64,000 nucleotides of DNA from Cryptomeria japonica (lineage: Eukaryota; Streptophyta; Pinopsida; Cupressales; Cupressaceae): the NCBI RefSeq assembly GCF_030272615.1, contig NC_081408.1, forward strand, positions 304,887,950-304,951,949, read 5' to 3'. Positions 22,143 to 34,813 of the stretch are shown here, one piece after another. The notes beneath the pieces are model-generated. The model made no database searches and had not been told where the DNA came from. It saw only the letters and a program-made list of their open reading frames with translations. Numbering within the stretch: position 1 is the first letter of the stretch; every line of letters begins with the position of its first letter. Position numbers and translations under genes: made by a program.

Positions 22143-23198
22143 TGGGTGAACCCACAATAGTAGGTTACACTTTTTTGCCAACTTTCCCAAACTAGTTTTA
22201 GTACTACTATCATTCTAAATCATAAGTAATTTATAGATGATGTGAACTAGTGATTTGTTTCATTTTGTATGTAGATTCTAAAAATATTTTTTTGATAAAT
22301 TTTGGAATCAATTTGCTTCCATTTTTCTATCTCCCTCAAAAACTAGGTTTTTTCAAAAGCAACACTTTTAAAGAGTGATACTCACTCTATATAGCATAAT
22401 TTTTTTCTATAATAGATATGAACATGATTCTTTCAAATTTGGTTTTGTAACATACATATCTAGTGTTTGCAATTGAATTTGTAACATTTTCTTCAATATT
22501 TCATATTTTATTAATATTTGAAGTCGAGTTAACTGTAATTTTGACATATGTTGATTTGATATTACATAACTTGTTGTATATGTAATGAAAATCATTTTTT
22601 TCATTGGAAAGAGGACTTCAATACCTAGTACATAAATATTTTTCAAAGTTTTTTTCACTTGTTTACTATTTTTCCATAAGCGTTAAACTCAAAAGTTGAT
22701 GTTTGGTGTGAAACCTATGTTTAGTTAACCTAGAAAAAAAATCTTAATAAACTCAATATATATTAAATTAATAATCATTGGAAATATTTCTTTGAGTACT
22801 ACTATCATGCATTTGGGTTTTTCAAAATTCATCCATTTGAGCCCCCAATTTGAGCTTCAAAGGCCAAAAATTTACAAAAACTAGGAGAGTTTGTGGGGGA
22901 GATCTCTAGCAAGCATGTTCGATAGAACATATGTTCTATCGAACCCCTTTGAGAAAAACAAATTTAAATGGCTATGTTCCTTTTAAAAGACAATTAAAAA
23001 AAGGGGGTTCAATCGAACCCCCTTTTTAAATAATTTTATATTCGATCTAACATATTTAAAATAATGTGTTTGATCGAATCATTTTTTGGGTTCAATCGAA
23101 CATGGCATTCAATCAAAAGTTGTAAAAATTATGTTTTGGAGAAACAAGTGTAATTTCTTTGTCCAAAAAAGTGTAACCCACTATTGTGGGTTCACCCA
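22143..23198. mobile_element. Non-autonomous TIR transposon (MITE-like), TA target repeat
   Basis: Terminal inverted repeats of about 34 bp (starting TGGGTGAACCCACAATAG on the left, with the reverse complement at the right end) differ at one position. The element is 1056 bp and is bordered by TA on both sides (22141-22142 and 23199-23200), as expected for a Tc1/mariner-type insertion. No transposase is encoded. The interior contains several TTCGATCGAAC-like palindromic units and a perfect 28-bp palindrome at 22917-22944. The superfamily is uncertain because the TIR does not look like the common Stowaway end. Confidence 0.7.
22917..22944. repeat. Perfect 28-bp palindrome
   Basis: GTTCGATAGAACAT followed at once by its reverse complement. 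It lies near the right third of the TIR transposon, next to several weaker copies of the same TTCGAT/ATCGAA unit (22960-23110). Confidence 0.9.
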
Positions 23199-23200
23199 TA

Positions 23201-24290
23201 TCCTAGGGCATTGGTATGCCATATCCTAATAGAGCCACTTCTAGTATCACATCCAAACCACCAACAAAGTTAGGATGTGTTGACGGGTGTTTTGACACAC
23301 TCACCAATAGTTAGGTAGTTTATGTGACCACTCACCACCTCTCCTGAAAAGTAATAAGTTTCAAGAAATTGACTACTTCAAGGTCTCTATAGTCAGGTCT
23401 CGACAGTGATGGGAAACTTAATGGTTGATGCGGTTGTACCTGTTAAGGGGCCTGTTGGTTAAACGAATCCCAATAAATTCAAATAACTTTACTTTTTTTG
23501 TATTTTATGATTTAAAACTCTTTTGAAATAAACTACAAAGGATAGATCAAGGAAACAATAAAATAACAATGAAACTAATGCAACCACAACTTAATGAACT
23601 ACTCAATTAGTACTCTGCAATCCAAAAATCATCAATATTATTTAAACCACCATTCAATAACAAACCTCCAATAAACCTGCAAAGTTAGCAACCTCATAAA
23701 TTCATGGCAAGAATATCACCATAATATCGTCTATACCAGTAATTCTCATACACCACTTATGTGTGTAGTATGATTCATAAAGCAATAAACATAAGACCAG
23801 AACAAGTTGTTGATTTCAAACAATAGACATTACCAGACTGCAAAGAATAAATAAATAACCCATACACATAGATCAGGCAATCTATAATTTGCTTCTTGTA
23901 GTAACTTCAAAGAATGTATCACAAAAATATTCTAATTCATAACAATCTACATAAAATAATCTAAAATCCTTAAGTGGGCCTCAAATGAATCAAACTCTCC
24001 AATTTATAGAGTTTCTTGTCCTACTTTCTAGAAAATAAATCTATCTAAATTAAGAACTAAAAAGAAAGGAGTTGTAGTTGACAAGCAAGTCTCTTCCTTA
24101 GACTCCAGTTAACTATTACAAAACGGGGACTGGGAGAGCACTACGAAAATGGTGTTGCATGAGCCAACATTTCATAATCATACAAAACCCATTCCATAAT
24201 CCATGTGCATGCTGAAGAAACAGTCGAAGTCACGTCTTTGGTGTCATGCAAAATTCCAACCAAATATGATGCTATCATTAGCAACTACCT
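23201..24290. other. Unassigned, possibly part of an LTR
   Basis: No gene seen. A TGTTGACGGGTGTTTTGACA start near 23278 looks like an LTR beginning, but no partner copy is in the window. The rest is AT-rich. Confidence 0.3.
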
Positions 24291-27200
24291 TTTTATTCTT
24301 TATTTCTTTTTATAGCTCCTATAATTGCTAATGATGCATGCAACCACTTCTGTAGGAGGGTCAGCAACATGTTTGATCCTAAACTTGTACTTCTTCAAAA
24401 TCTCCCTCGCATTCTTTCTTCTACCTTCCAACTTTTCTATTATCCCCATGGCATGTTGATACTGAGTTATTAAATATGTATACATGTCCATTAACGCAAC
24501 ATTAAACTGAGCAGGAGCTACAAAATAATGTGCCTCATATGCATCCCATTGACATAGTATATTGTCTTCCTCCATATATCCAACACTGGTTATACCAAGC
24601 CCAAAAACTCCTAACAACTTCTCTATAAACTTCTCATACTTCTTCATTACACCAAGAAGGGGATACTAAATAACTGTTATATCCTTCCCATAATGTTGAA
24701 GCATTTCAATCTTCAACTCCAAAATGTATATGTAGGATTGCAAATTTTCACAACTATCTCCACCTAAGAGGTCTTCTCTCATTATAACCTCTTCCCTAAG
24801 ATCCAAAACTTTATTCAAAACTTGAAACTCTTTGCCAAAAATTTTGAGCTTCCGCTCCCACTGTTGAGAATAGGAAGCTAACGCTCCTCCAACCTGCATG
24901 GACTTTTCATATTCTCTCATGGTGTTTTACAAAAATAATCTAATTTAAGAGGCATTTGTTTGTGCCCATGCCTATGTTGTAGTTGCCACCTGTCTTACTT
25001 CAACCAATGCTTTTATATCTCCTTCTGGGAGTGATGAGGTTTAATAAGGTAGGTTGTCATTTATATGTGTATCTAGGGGCTTACCCATCTCTACCAATAG
25101 CTGCTTGTATTCTTCCAACTGTACCTTGAACTCTGAATGGGAAATGTGCTCCTTTTCTATTCAGCCCCTAATGACACTAGTAGCAAGTTCCAATGTATCT
25201 ATCTCTCCCCACTTATTCTATTTACCTAATTTGACCTGTGACACTTGGTATTTTGGGGAGTCTTTACTTTTAGCTTGTGTTGGAACTACTACATCAACAA
25301 TCACTTCACTAGAACCTATCCTTGACAAATGATGCACTATCTTTGCCTTCTTTATTTTTTGCGGTTCTTCGGTGATGGCATGTTGTAGTGTAACCTTTGG
25401 TAGCACTTCTTTCTTCTTCTTCTTGAAGGTGAAGTTTATCCATTGTGGCACATCCTTATCCTTTTCACCTTCATGTGGCATAATGTCGGCAGTCGCCATG
25501 TGTACCTTTGACTACTCTTTTGCTTCATCTTTCTCCTCTTCTTCTTTCTCCCAGATTTGAACATCTCAGGTTGATGTACCTAGTTGAATTTGGGTGGTTC
25601 AGAGAGTGGCATCAATATACAACTATTTTTGCTTATGTAGCTCTCCTAACCTATCACTCATCTCTTCTTCAAACTCCCTATCACCTTTATCTATTTCCTC
25701 CATCCTTCCTCCAGCAACTATTTCTTTTAATAAATTTTCTTGGTCTTTTGGAGTTAAGACCAATATCTCATCCTCTGAATCCTCGGGCTCATTTTATTCC
25801 TTTTCTCTTCTAAGTGGCTACTCAACTAGTAAACCATGTCCATCAATGTCAATAGGGTCAATCAGTGTCTATTTCTTGAGCCTAGTAAACTTCTTTTCTT
25901 TCTTCTTTTCAGTCTTTCTCTACACCAACTATACCACAAGTTGCTCATCCTCCTTGTCAGAATTTGACAATGTTATGAATGTTGACCTTTTCGATAGTGG
26001 GAGTAATTTTTTTCTTTAAGGAAGGAAATTTTGTTGATGTCATTTCAAAAATATGAGTTGGGGTTGGTAGAGGGGTTGTAGTGGTTGACGTCAAAATTGG
26101 ATCCTATGTGGTTGCAATTGGTGAGGGCTGAGTAGATGCACTTGTTGTATCAGGAGGAGGTTATGTACTTTCATCAGCTTTCCCTTATTCATCTTCCTCC
26201 TAAGTACCCTCTCCTGGCATTTTCCCAATTGTTGTCCTAATGGGATGTACCTTTGCCAATGGCACAACTCCCAACCCTTCTCTTACTCCAAAATCGGCAG
26301 CCTTCTTCAAAATTTCAGCCTTCCTCATTTGCTCCTTGAATTGCTTCAGGATTTCCTTAGTACTTTCTTCAGGTTGGGTAGACTCTTCTAGGTCTGTGGA
26401 CTTATTCTTTCTGGAGCTACACCTTGTCCTGTGGGCATACTCTTTATGAGCCCTTGACTGAGGAACATCGGATGCTGATTCCTTTTGCTTCCCTTTTGAG
26501 GTGCTTGGTCTAACCCTCAAACTCAACCACTGTCTAGTCCTTTCTATAATATTTTGGGTTACAAAATCTATGTCTACCTCCTCCTATCCTGACCATCTTA
26601 TTAGAGAGGCTTCTTATCAATTTCATTCTCTTTATATGTCATTTCTAGTAATTCATCATCCTCCCTCAATTCTTTAGGGAGATTAGTTTCTACTTCAAAA
26701 TTTCTTATCTGTGGCACTGAGAGTCTAGAATAATTTTTCTCTCTGACTTCAAAACTATCTTGGAGGTTAGCCCAAAAATCCTCCAATCTTGCCCTATGAA
26801 CCTCATATGCCTTTGGCATTATTTGCTTCAGTTTTTTGTATGGTTTGTAGTAGTCTTGAGCATGATTGAATTCTTTTAAGTTTAAATCTTGAAGTTCTTG
26901 CTCCATTGTCTTAGCCACCTAAATCTTGGAAATGGAAAAGTAACCAATAGAAACTGAAATATCCACACAAGCCTTTTGTTTTAAAGACAATAGTGATTAT
27001 AACCCCAACATCTACCTGACATATTCTAGGAGTATTATTCGGTCATTGCAATATCTGGGTAACAATATAGGGTTCCCCGTGAATCCACTAACCCTGATAT
27101 ATGTGGAACGTTGGTTCTAAATGAACCAACATGCCCATTCCCTGATTATGGCCATTACTTCTGGTCTTATCTTTTAGTTTGTATCACCTGTGAGTTTGAT

Positions 27201-27568
27201 TATAACAGGGAAAACAAAGGCATCATTTATTCTTTTGAAACAAGTCTTTGCATCACCCAGAGGGAGCTGAGTGTAATACTCCCACACCTTCTTCTATCCT
27301 TCCTCATCACCAAGTTAGCCCTTTGTTTGTAGCCCTGGAAATTAACCTACTCGAGCAGCTACATAGATAACATATGAGGTAAAGAATAATTTCTTGGTTT
27401 TGTGTATATTAATAAACTGCTTATGTATATTATCTAATAGGATTTGAGCCCAATAAAAATATTTTTTCCCTATCAGAACAATAGTCATGAAATAAAATAT
27501 CCAAGGATGGAAGTATCTGCAATCAGGTTTTCCAAAGGCCTTGCTCAACATGATAATTAGATCTCACT
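24291..27568 (-). pseudogene. ORF1 copy C, C-terminal part (minus strand)
   Basis: This is the larger piece of a long minus-strand ORF whose N-terminus lies beyond copia element 2 at 34296-34813. Just downstream of the insertion it reads HPWIFYFMTIVLIGKKYF, then FFTSYVIYVAARV, RINDAFVFPVI and TYIRVSGFTGNPILLPRY. Each aligns by eye with ORF1 copies A and B (for example HEWMFTYI, SSYMVFTCVV, EVNDYFIMKV, SYLRVRGF). A long charged tail follows, predicted coiled-coil (26918-26601, 25499-25218, 24920-24300). Frameshifts and many stops are present. I do not recognise a known domain. Confidence 0.55.
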
Positions 27569-27573
27569 GAGGT

Positions 27574-28644
27574 TGTTGGTATTATGGATGTGTTGCATTG
27601 GTTTTGTCATTGATGTCAACACTTATCTTTCTAGAGATCTTTGATTATGTTCACTGGCAAGTTCAGTGACTTATGCACAGTCACCGGTATCTGGTTCACC
27701 GAAAGGTTATATTGTTCACCGGCATAGAGGATGACTTGTTATGATCTAGAGATTACTTGGTTATGTCGAAGACATGGTTTGGACACGTGTTTTAGAGATT
27801 TGGTTATTGATCTAACTAAGTTGGCATATTTGTTGTTACCGACAAATTGGTCTAGGTTATGGACCAACATGTGTTATCTATTCTAGATCAGCACGTCACA
27901 TTATGGAGATGATTTATTGATTGGTTATTATTTTAAATTCATTGATCCGACATGATGCATCACATATTGATTCATTTGTAATTGATTTAATTGTAATATT
28001 CTTAGTGAGCCGACCTATACATTTGGTCTTAGGTTTTGGTATATATGTAAGATCTCAATTGTGAGATTGAAAAAGGATAGGATATGAGATGAGATAAGGT
28101 TGTGATATTTGGTATATGAAAATATAAGAAGAGCTACTCATGCAGACATCATTTGAAGATTCAAGGAAGGTATGAAGGAGATAATTGGAGCCTAACCAGT
28201 ACTGAATCGAGCATATGATGATGCTATTTTGAGAAATACATTATCTAGAATTTAACCATCCTATTGTAGTCAGTGTGACTCTCATTTTGTGATTGAGCAG
28301 TGAGCTCTAGGCAGTTGGCCTTTCTGCATGTGTAGACCCCATTTGTACACACATACTATCTGCAGCAGTATCATCTGATTGTGGGTAAGGTTTCCCACCA
28401 TGGTTTTTCCCCTTACAGGGTTTCCACATACAAATATATGTGTTATGTGTTGTGGATGTTATTTCTCTTTCTGTCTCATGCATTAAGTTTCACTGGTATT
28501 GTTATTAACTATTAAACTGTCAACCGGCATTAAGTTTGGTTTACCGGTATTATGCATCAATTTTGATTAAGTTATATTTGGGTTGAAATTAATAGACAAC
28601 TGATTCACCCCCCCCCCCCTCTTAGTTGCCTCTGGGTCCTAACA
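27574..28644 (+). repeat. 5' LTR of copia 2
   Basis: Starts TGTTGGTATTATGG and ends CCTAACA before the primer site, 1071 bp. It has a TATATATG-type TATA region near 28038 and the shared motif CCACCATGGTTTTTCCC near 28396. Confidence 0.85.
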
Positions 28645-28645
28645 A

Positions 28646-28659
28646 TTAGTATCAGAGCT
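28646..28659 (+). other. Primer-binding site of copia 2
   Basis: TTAGTATCAGAGCT, one change from the canonical initiator tRNA-Met site TGGTATCAGAGC, two bases after the LTR. Confidence 0.8.
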
Positions 28660-28700
28660 AAGTCCATTTTTGCAGAAGTTTAACAACTTGAGGAGATTCT

Positions 28701-29100
28701 ATGCCAACTAACTATTTCAGGAAGGACAGTCTAAAACTTGATGGAACTAACTATGGTATATGGAAGATCATAATGGAGACACATCTAAATTGCATTGGAA
28801 GAGACATATGGTATGTTACAAAGAATGGTTATGTTGGTCCTACACAGAGTCAACATAATCCACCAAACTTGGCTAAAGATCAGGAGAATGATTGCAAAGC
28901 AAGAGAAGCACTTTTGAGCGCCTTGTCAGATCAGCAAATCATGGGATTATCAGACTGATCTACTACTAAAGCTATTTGGGAAAAATTAGAGACATTGACT
29001 CAAGGTGATACCACGGTAAAAAATGCAAAACTGGAATGCTTCTGGGTCAGGTATGAAAATATGAAAATGGAAGAAGATGAAAGAATTTCTTCTTTTATGG
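28701..29100 (+). pseudogene. gag: copia 2 gag N-terminus
   Basis: ATG at 28701 opens a copia Gag: LKLDGTNYGIWKIIMETHL, then a stop at 28956 followed by IWEKLETLTQGDTTVKNAK. Around 29075-29105 the frame shifts into the long frame ending at 30552. The start lies about 40 bases after the primer site, as in copia 1. Confidence 0.8.
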
Positions 29101-30552
29101 AAAGAGAATGAAATTGTTTTGGGTATACAATACTATGGAGGTTCCTTAAGTAAAGATGAGATTGTTTCTAAAGTTTTAAGAGCATTTCCAATGACATACA
29201 AAATGAAAGTAACTTCTATTAATGAGTTAAGAACTATGCCTAATACATTAGTATCTAGAGATACCTTGGTTGGAAAACTTTCAGCTTTTGAGCTTGAGGA
29301 GTTTGGTCTTGTTGCTACAATTAAGATAGATTTGGCTTTCAAAGCATCATCATCATCAGCTAATAAATCTGATTGGAAAGCACTCTATGCAAAAGAACTT
29401 GAAGACATCAGAAGGGAAAATGAAGAACTTGAAGAACTATTTGTAAGGAAAATGCCTAAAGGTCCAGTTGGAAGTAATTATGAAGGTAAAGCACCTTTTA
29501 AATGTTTTAAATGCAATAAAATTGGTCATATGACATCTAGATGTTCAGACAAACATGCAAGATTGAGAGAAGAAGCTAAAAGAACATATAAGCCTAACCC
29601 TGAATATCAGAGATACAAATTTAAGAAGAATAGAGACAAATCATGTTACTATGTTGATGAAAGAGTTACTGATGATTTTGATGAAGAAGCGGGAGATAAT
29701 GGATGGGCTTATGTTACAATAACTGAAGATCAACCGACACCTACTATTCCACTGGTAGAACATGCCCTGTCAACTAAAGTTGAAGAAAATGATGAATGGA
29801 TTATAGATTTTGGATGCTCACATCACATGACTGGTGATAAAAGTAAATTCTTAACTTTTCAAGAATACTATGGAGGTCTAGTAAGGTTTGGGGATGATAA
29901 AGCTTGTTTGATTAGAGGAAAAGTCACTATATCTTTTGATGGTAAGCATAATACTGACAATGTTTATTATGTTGAAGGTTTGAAGCAAAATATTTTGAGT
30001 GTTGGTCAATTAGTTGAAAAAGGATTTCAGTTACAATTCAAGAATGGTAAATGTAAAATCTTGAACAAAACTAGTTTGGAAATTGCAACCAGTAATCAAA
30101 CTAGAGGTAATATCTTTCATTTAAATAACAATGAGAAGACATGGTTGATTGCACATATAGATGAAAGTTGGTTATGGCATAAGAGACTTTGTCATGTAAA
30201 TTTTGACTACATTGTGAAGATCAGTAAAACTAAGGCAGTAAGGGATTTACCTAAGCTTGTAAAACCTCATAATCCGGTATGTAAGGAAAGTCAATTTGGA
30301 AAGAAAGTTAGAACAACTTTTAAGAGTATTCCAGAGAAATCCAATAATGTGCTTGATTTAATTCATGCTGATTTATGTGGTCTGGCAAGAACTAGAAGTC
30401 TACAGAGAGATAGATACTTTATGCTAATCATTGATGATTACTCTAGAATGTGTTGGGTTACTTTTCTTAGAGAGAAATCAGAAGCTTTTGGGAAATTCAA
30501 ACTATTCAAGGCAATGGTAGAGAATGAAACTGGTAAGAAAATAAATGTTTAA
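29077..30552 (+). pseudogene. pol: copia 2 gag C-terminus, protease and integrase N-terminus
   Basis: A 491-codon open frame. It contains the rest of Gag with an intact zinc knuckle (CFKCNKIGHMTSRC, about 29503-29544), a protease whose active site reads DFG in place of DSG (WIIDFGCSHHMTGD, about 29800), and the integrase zinc region (WLWHKRLCHVNF, 30170-30200). In the zinc region the last cysteine is lost (CKESQFGKK for CKECQLGK). The start of the integrase core follows (IHADLCG, IIDDYSRMCWVTFL). The frame breaks at 30550, just before the second catalytic aspartate region. Confidence 0.85.
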
Positions 30553-32810
30553 AATCAGATCGAGGAGGTGAATTCACATCTAAGGAATTCAATACATTCT
30601 ATGAAGTGAATGGAATAAGAAGATAGCTATAAGCACCTTGGACACCCCAGCAGAATGGAGTTGTGGAAAGGAAAAATAGAACCATTCTAGATGTAGCTAG
30701 AAGCATGATATCAGAAGAAAACCTACCTCATGTGTATTGGAAAGAAGCAGTAAATACAATGATTTAAACTTTCAACAGAGGTCACATCAAAAGTGAAACC
30801 GGTAAGACACCTCATGAACTATGGTTTGGTAATATTCCTACTCTTAAATATTTCAGAATATTTGGAAGTAAATGATATATTAGGAGAGATGAGTATATTG
30901 GTAAATTTGATCCTAGAAGTGATGAAGGAATATTTCTTGGTTATTCATCTAAGAGCAAGGCATATAGATGTTTTAATAAAAAATTATAGAAAATTATTGA
31001 AAGTGCAAATGTGAAGATTGATGAACACTTTAGAAGAAATTCAAGGTCTATGGACTCTGAACCAGCAGTTGAGATAATCACAAATGAACCTATATAGAAT
31101 GCACCGGTACAGAATGTTGATCTAGTCACACCGGCATCATCAGATAATTCCATAATGACTGAAGAACAACAGCAAGTGAATACACCCAGGTATGTAAGAT
31201 TGAATCACTCTGAAAGTCAGATAATTGGGAATAAGTATCAAGGAGTTATGACTAGAGGAAGACTGGCAAATGAAGAGGTATGCTTAATTTCTCAAATTGA
31301 ACCAGCATCAGTTATTGAGGCATGTGAAGACAAGCATTGGATTAAAGCTATGGAAGTTGAATTGGAATAAATTGAAAATAATAACACATGGACATTGGTT
31401 CCCTGACCTAAAAATAAAAATGTAATTGGAACTAAATGGGTATTTAGAAATAAGCTTAATGAAGATCATAAGGTAATCAGAAACAAAGCAAGATTGGTGT
31501 GTAAGGGATATTCACAGAAAGAAGGAATTGATTACAATGAAACCTTTGCACTGTTAGCTATAAATTGAGGCGGTTAGACTATTTCTAGCATTTGCAGCAC
31601 ACAAGAACTATAAAGTATATCAAATGGATGTTGAATGTGCACTTCTAAATGGTGATCTTGAAGAGGAAGTTTACATTGAACAACCTGATGGATTTTCTTT
31701 GACAAATGACAAAGATATGGTTTGCAGGTTAAGAAAAGCTTTATATGGATTAAAGCAAGCTCCTAGAGCTTGGTATGCTCAATTGGACAAATATCTTATG
31801 AAACTTGGTTACACTAAAGGTAATGCTAACAACAACTTATATTTCAAAGTGACTAATGAAGACATTTTGGTTATTGAAGTTTTTGTTGATGACATCATCT
31901 TTGGAGGAGAAGATGGATTGTGTAAAGACTTTTCTAATAAGATGTAGGAAGAATTTGAAATGTCTATGACTGGGGAGATAAAATTCTTTTTAGGATTGCA
32001 TATTTCACAGACTGATAAAGGTATATTCATATGTCAATATAAATACTTGAAGAAATTATTGAAGAAATTTGGTATGGAAAACTCTAAACTGGTAAGTACT
32101 CCTATGACTACAACTAATAAATTATCATTGAAGGATGATTCAACACCTATTAATCCGACAAGATATAAATCTATGATTGGAGGTTTACTGTATTTGACAC
32201 AAACAAGACCTGATATTATGAATGCAGTATGTATTGTTTCAAGATTTCAAAGTAATCCTAAAGAAAATCATGAATCAATAGTGAAAAGAATTTTTCAATA
32301 TTTACAAGGCACAACAAATCTTGGTTTATAGTATCCTAAAGATGATAATTTTGAGATATGTGCATACACCGATGCTAATTGGGTAGGAGATGTAGATGAT
32401 AGAAAGAGCACCACCGGCGGGGCATTTTTTCTTGGTAGCAGATTGATTTCATGGTTGAGAAAGAAATAGAGTTGTACATCATTATCAACAGCAGAATCAG
32501 AATATGTTGCAGTAGCAACTAATTGTACTCAGGTATTATGGATTAAGAAAATGTTGAAGGACATAAAGGTAAAATGCAAAGAAACTATAATCATCTATTG
32601 TGATAATTTAGCAGCAATTGATATATCTAAGAATCTGGTATTTCACTCTAAAACTAAACATGTTTCTATCAAATACAATTTTCTTAAAGAGAATGTTGAA
32701 GCAAAAGAAGTGAAATTGGTTTATGTGAATACTAAAGAGAAGATTGTAGATATCTTTACTAAGCCTGTACCTAAAGAAACTTTTGAATATCTCAGAGAAT
32801 AGCTTGGGGT
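30553..32810 (+). pseudogene. pol: copia 2 integrase C-terminus, RT and RNase H
   Basis: Integrase continues in a new frame (GGEFTSKEFN, QQNGVVERKNRT with the catalytic glutamate, 30560-30680). The linker has several stops. RT begins near 31420 (GTKWVFRNKL, RNKARLVCKGYSQKEGIDY), with a frameshift near 31560, then MDVECALLNGDLEEEVYIEQ and FVDDIIFGGED (31885-31915; FVDD where YVDD is usual). RNase H reads YTDANWVGDVDDRKST and TKHVSIKYNFLKE to a stop near 32802. The motif order is standard for Ty1/copia. Confidence 0.85.
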
Positions 32811-33180
32811 TATACCCTCACTGGTAGAGACTTAGACAATTGGAAATTGGCATCAGACTGGTAGAAATTAACAGAGAAACCTTTTTTCTAGCTTTGATGG
32901 AGGAGAGCTACTTCTCAGGGGGAGTAGTTGGTATTTGCATTGAGTTCTATGAACTGGTTGTATATTCTTTTTCTATTTGCTTTGGCATTTGATATCAAAG
33001 GGGGAGAGATATCTATGGAAAAACACATTATCCGTTGGGGAGAGATTATTCATTGGGGGAGAGATACTTTGTATTTCTAATTTCTGGTAATTCATCTCCT
33101 TGGGAGGTTGTTGGTTTTGGTTTTTGGCATTTTGACTATGGCACTTAGATGTTTTTCCATCTTGTGTTGTCATCAATGCC

Positions 33181-33192
33181 AAAGGGGGAGAT
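33181..33192 (+). other. Polypurine tract of copia 2
   Basis: AAAGGGGGAGAT immediately before the 3' LTR start, identical to that of copia 1. Confidence 0.8.
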
Positions 33193-34290
33193 TGTTGGTA
33201 TTATGGATGTGTTGCATTGGTTTTGTCATTGATATCAACACTTGTCAACACTTGTCAACACTTATCAACACTTATCTTTCTGGAGATCTTTGATTATGTT
33301 CACTAGCAAGTTCAGTGACTTATTCACAGTCACTGGTATCTGGTTCACCGGAAGGTTATATTGTTCACCAGCATAGAGGATGACTTGTTATCATCTAAAT
33401 ATTACTTGGTTATGTCGAAGACATGGTTTGGACACGTGTTTTGGAGATTTGGTTATTGATCTAATTGAGTTGGCATATTTGTTGTTACCGACAAATTGGT
33501 CTAGGTTATGGACCGACATGCATTATCTATTCCACATCAGCATGACATGTTATGGAGATGATTTATTGATTAGTTATTATTGTAAATGCATTGAGCCGAC
33601 ATGATGCATCACATATTGATTCATTTGTAATTGATTTAATTATAATATTCTTAGTGAGCCGACCTACACATTTGGTCTCAGGTTTTGGTATATATGTAAG
33701 ATCTCAATTGCGAGATTGAAAAAGGATAGCATAGGAGATGAGATAAGGTTGTGATATTCGGTATATGCGAATATAAGAAGAGCTACTCACGCCTACATCA
33801 TTTGAAGATTCAAGGAAGGTATGACGGAGATAATATGAGTGTAACCGGTATTGAATCTAGCATATGAAGATGCTATTTTGAGCAGTACATTATCTAGGAT
33901 TCAACCATCCTACTGTAGTCAGTGTGACTCTCATTTTGTGATTGAGCAGTGAGTTCTAGGAAGCTGGCCTTTCTGCATGTGTAGATCCCATTTGTACACA
34001 CATACTATCTGCAGTAGTATCATCTGATTGTGGGTAAGGTTTCCCACCGTGGTTTTTCCCCTTAAAGGGTTTCCACATACAAATATTTGTGTTATGTGTT
34101 GTGGATGTTATTTCTCTTTTTGTGTCATGCATTAAGTTTCACCGGTATTGTTATTAATTGTTAAATTGTCAACCGACATTAAGTTTGGTTTATTGGTATT
34201 ATGCATCAAGTTTGATTAAGTTATATTTGGGTTTAAATTAATAGACAACTAATTCACCCCGGCCCTCTCAATTGCCTCCGAGTCCTAACA
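33193..34290 (+). repeat. 3' LTR of copia 2
   Basis: 1098 bp, the same family as 27574-28644. It is 27 bp longer, mainly because a TCAACACTTG unit near 33236-33270 is repeated about four times against once in the 5' LTR. Confidence 0.85.
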
Positions 34291-34295
34291 GAGGC

Positions 34296-34813
34296 TCCCT
34301 GAAATCAACCCTCAGAATATATGTGGCCTTTAGCCCTATCTTCCTCTTTTCCTCTAACAATTTCTCATCCATATGCCTTTTGCTTGAAGCAATATCCATA
34401 TCTCATACTTCGACAACTTCTTCCTCTATGGTTAGGAGCACTTCATCCCTTGTAGGGATACCAAACACAAATCCCAGCATATCAGTAGATAGATCAATCA
34501 ATGTCTTTCATTTAGCATTGATGCATTTTCTTATGTCCACGTTGTAAAATTGTTCTATGGTCATCGTGAACTCTGGGGCTTGAACAGATTGGGGAAAAAT
34601 AGTTGCTTCTACCATCCCTGACCTCTTGATTCTCCTATAAGGAGCCTCTAGCCTTGGTTTATCCAATTGAGTTATAATATCCTCCAACTCCACATGTCCC
34701 ACTTTTGTATCAGTTACCCATCTAATTTGATCATTCGGTTTTGAAACGTAAACTTTCCCTTGGTAGTGGCACTTCATGGTTACAGGGAGTTTGTCCAGTT
34801 CCTTGCCTCTCAT
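34296..34813 (-). pseudogene. ORF1 copy C, N-terminal part (minus strand)
   Basis: ATG at 34813 (minus) opens MRGKELDKLPVTMKCHYQGK. The frame continues through two stops (near 34508 and 34410) to DFREP at the copia 2 insertion. The stretch KRSGMVEATIFP, then a YNVDIRKC-like part and IDLSTDMLGFVFGIP, aligns by eye with QRSGLIQALGFP and VELSPRGLKELLRI of copy B. This supports a shared ORF1 family across its N-terminus too. The frame on both sides of the insertion is the same once one target repeat is removed. Confidence 0.55.

Larger units (their letters stand above)
27574..34290 (+). mobile_element. Ty1/copia retrotransposon, element 2
   Basis: A nearly full-length copia element: 5' LTR 27574-28644, primer site, gag, pol, polypurine tract and 3' LTR 33193-34290. 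Flanking 5-bp repeats GAGGT (27569-27573) and GAGGC (34291-34295) differ by one transition and fit a target duplication. It split a minus-strand ORF (ORF1 copy C). Pol has frameshifts and stops, so it is inactive. LTR differences are more numerous than in the Tat element, suggesting an older insertion. Confidence 0.9.

Noticed and set aside
25054-26019. Plus-strand ORFs rich in Ser/Phe/Leu
   Set aside because: Antisense shadows of the Lys/Glu-rich minus-strand ORF1 copy C.
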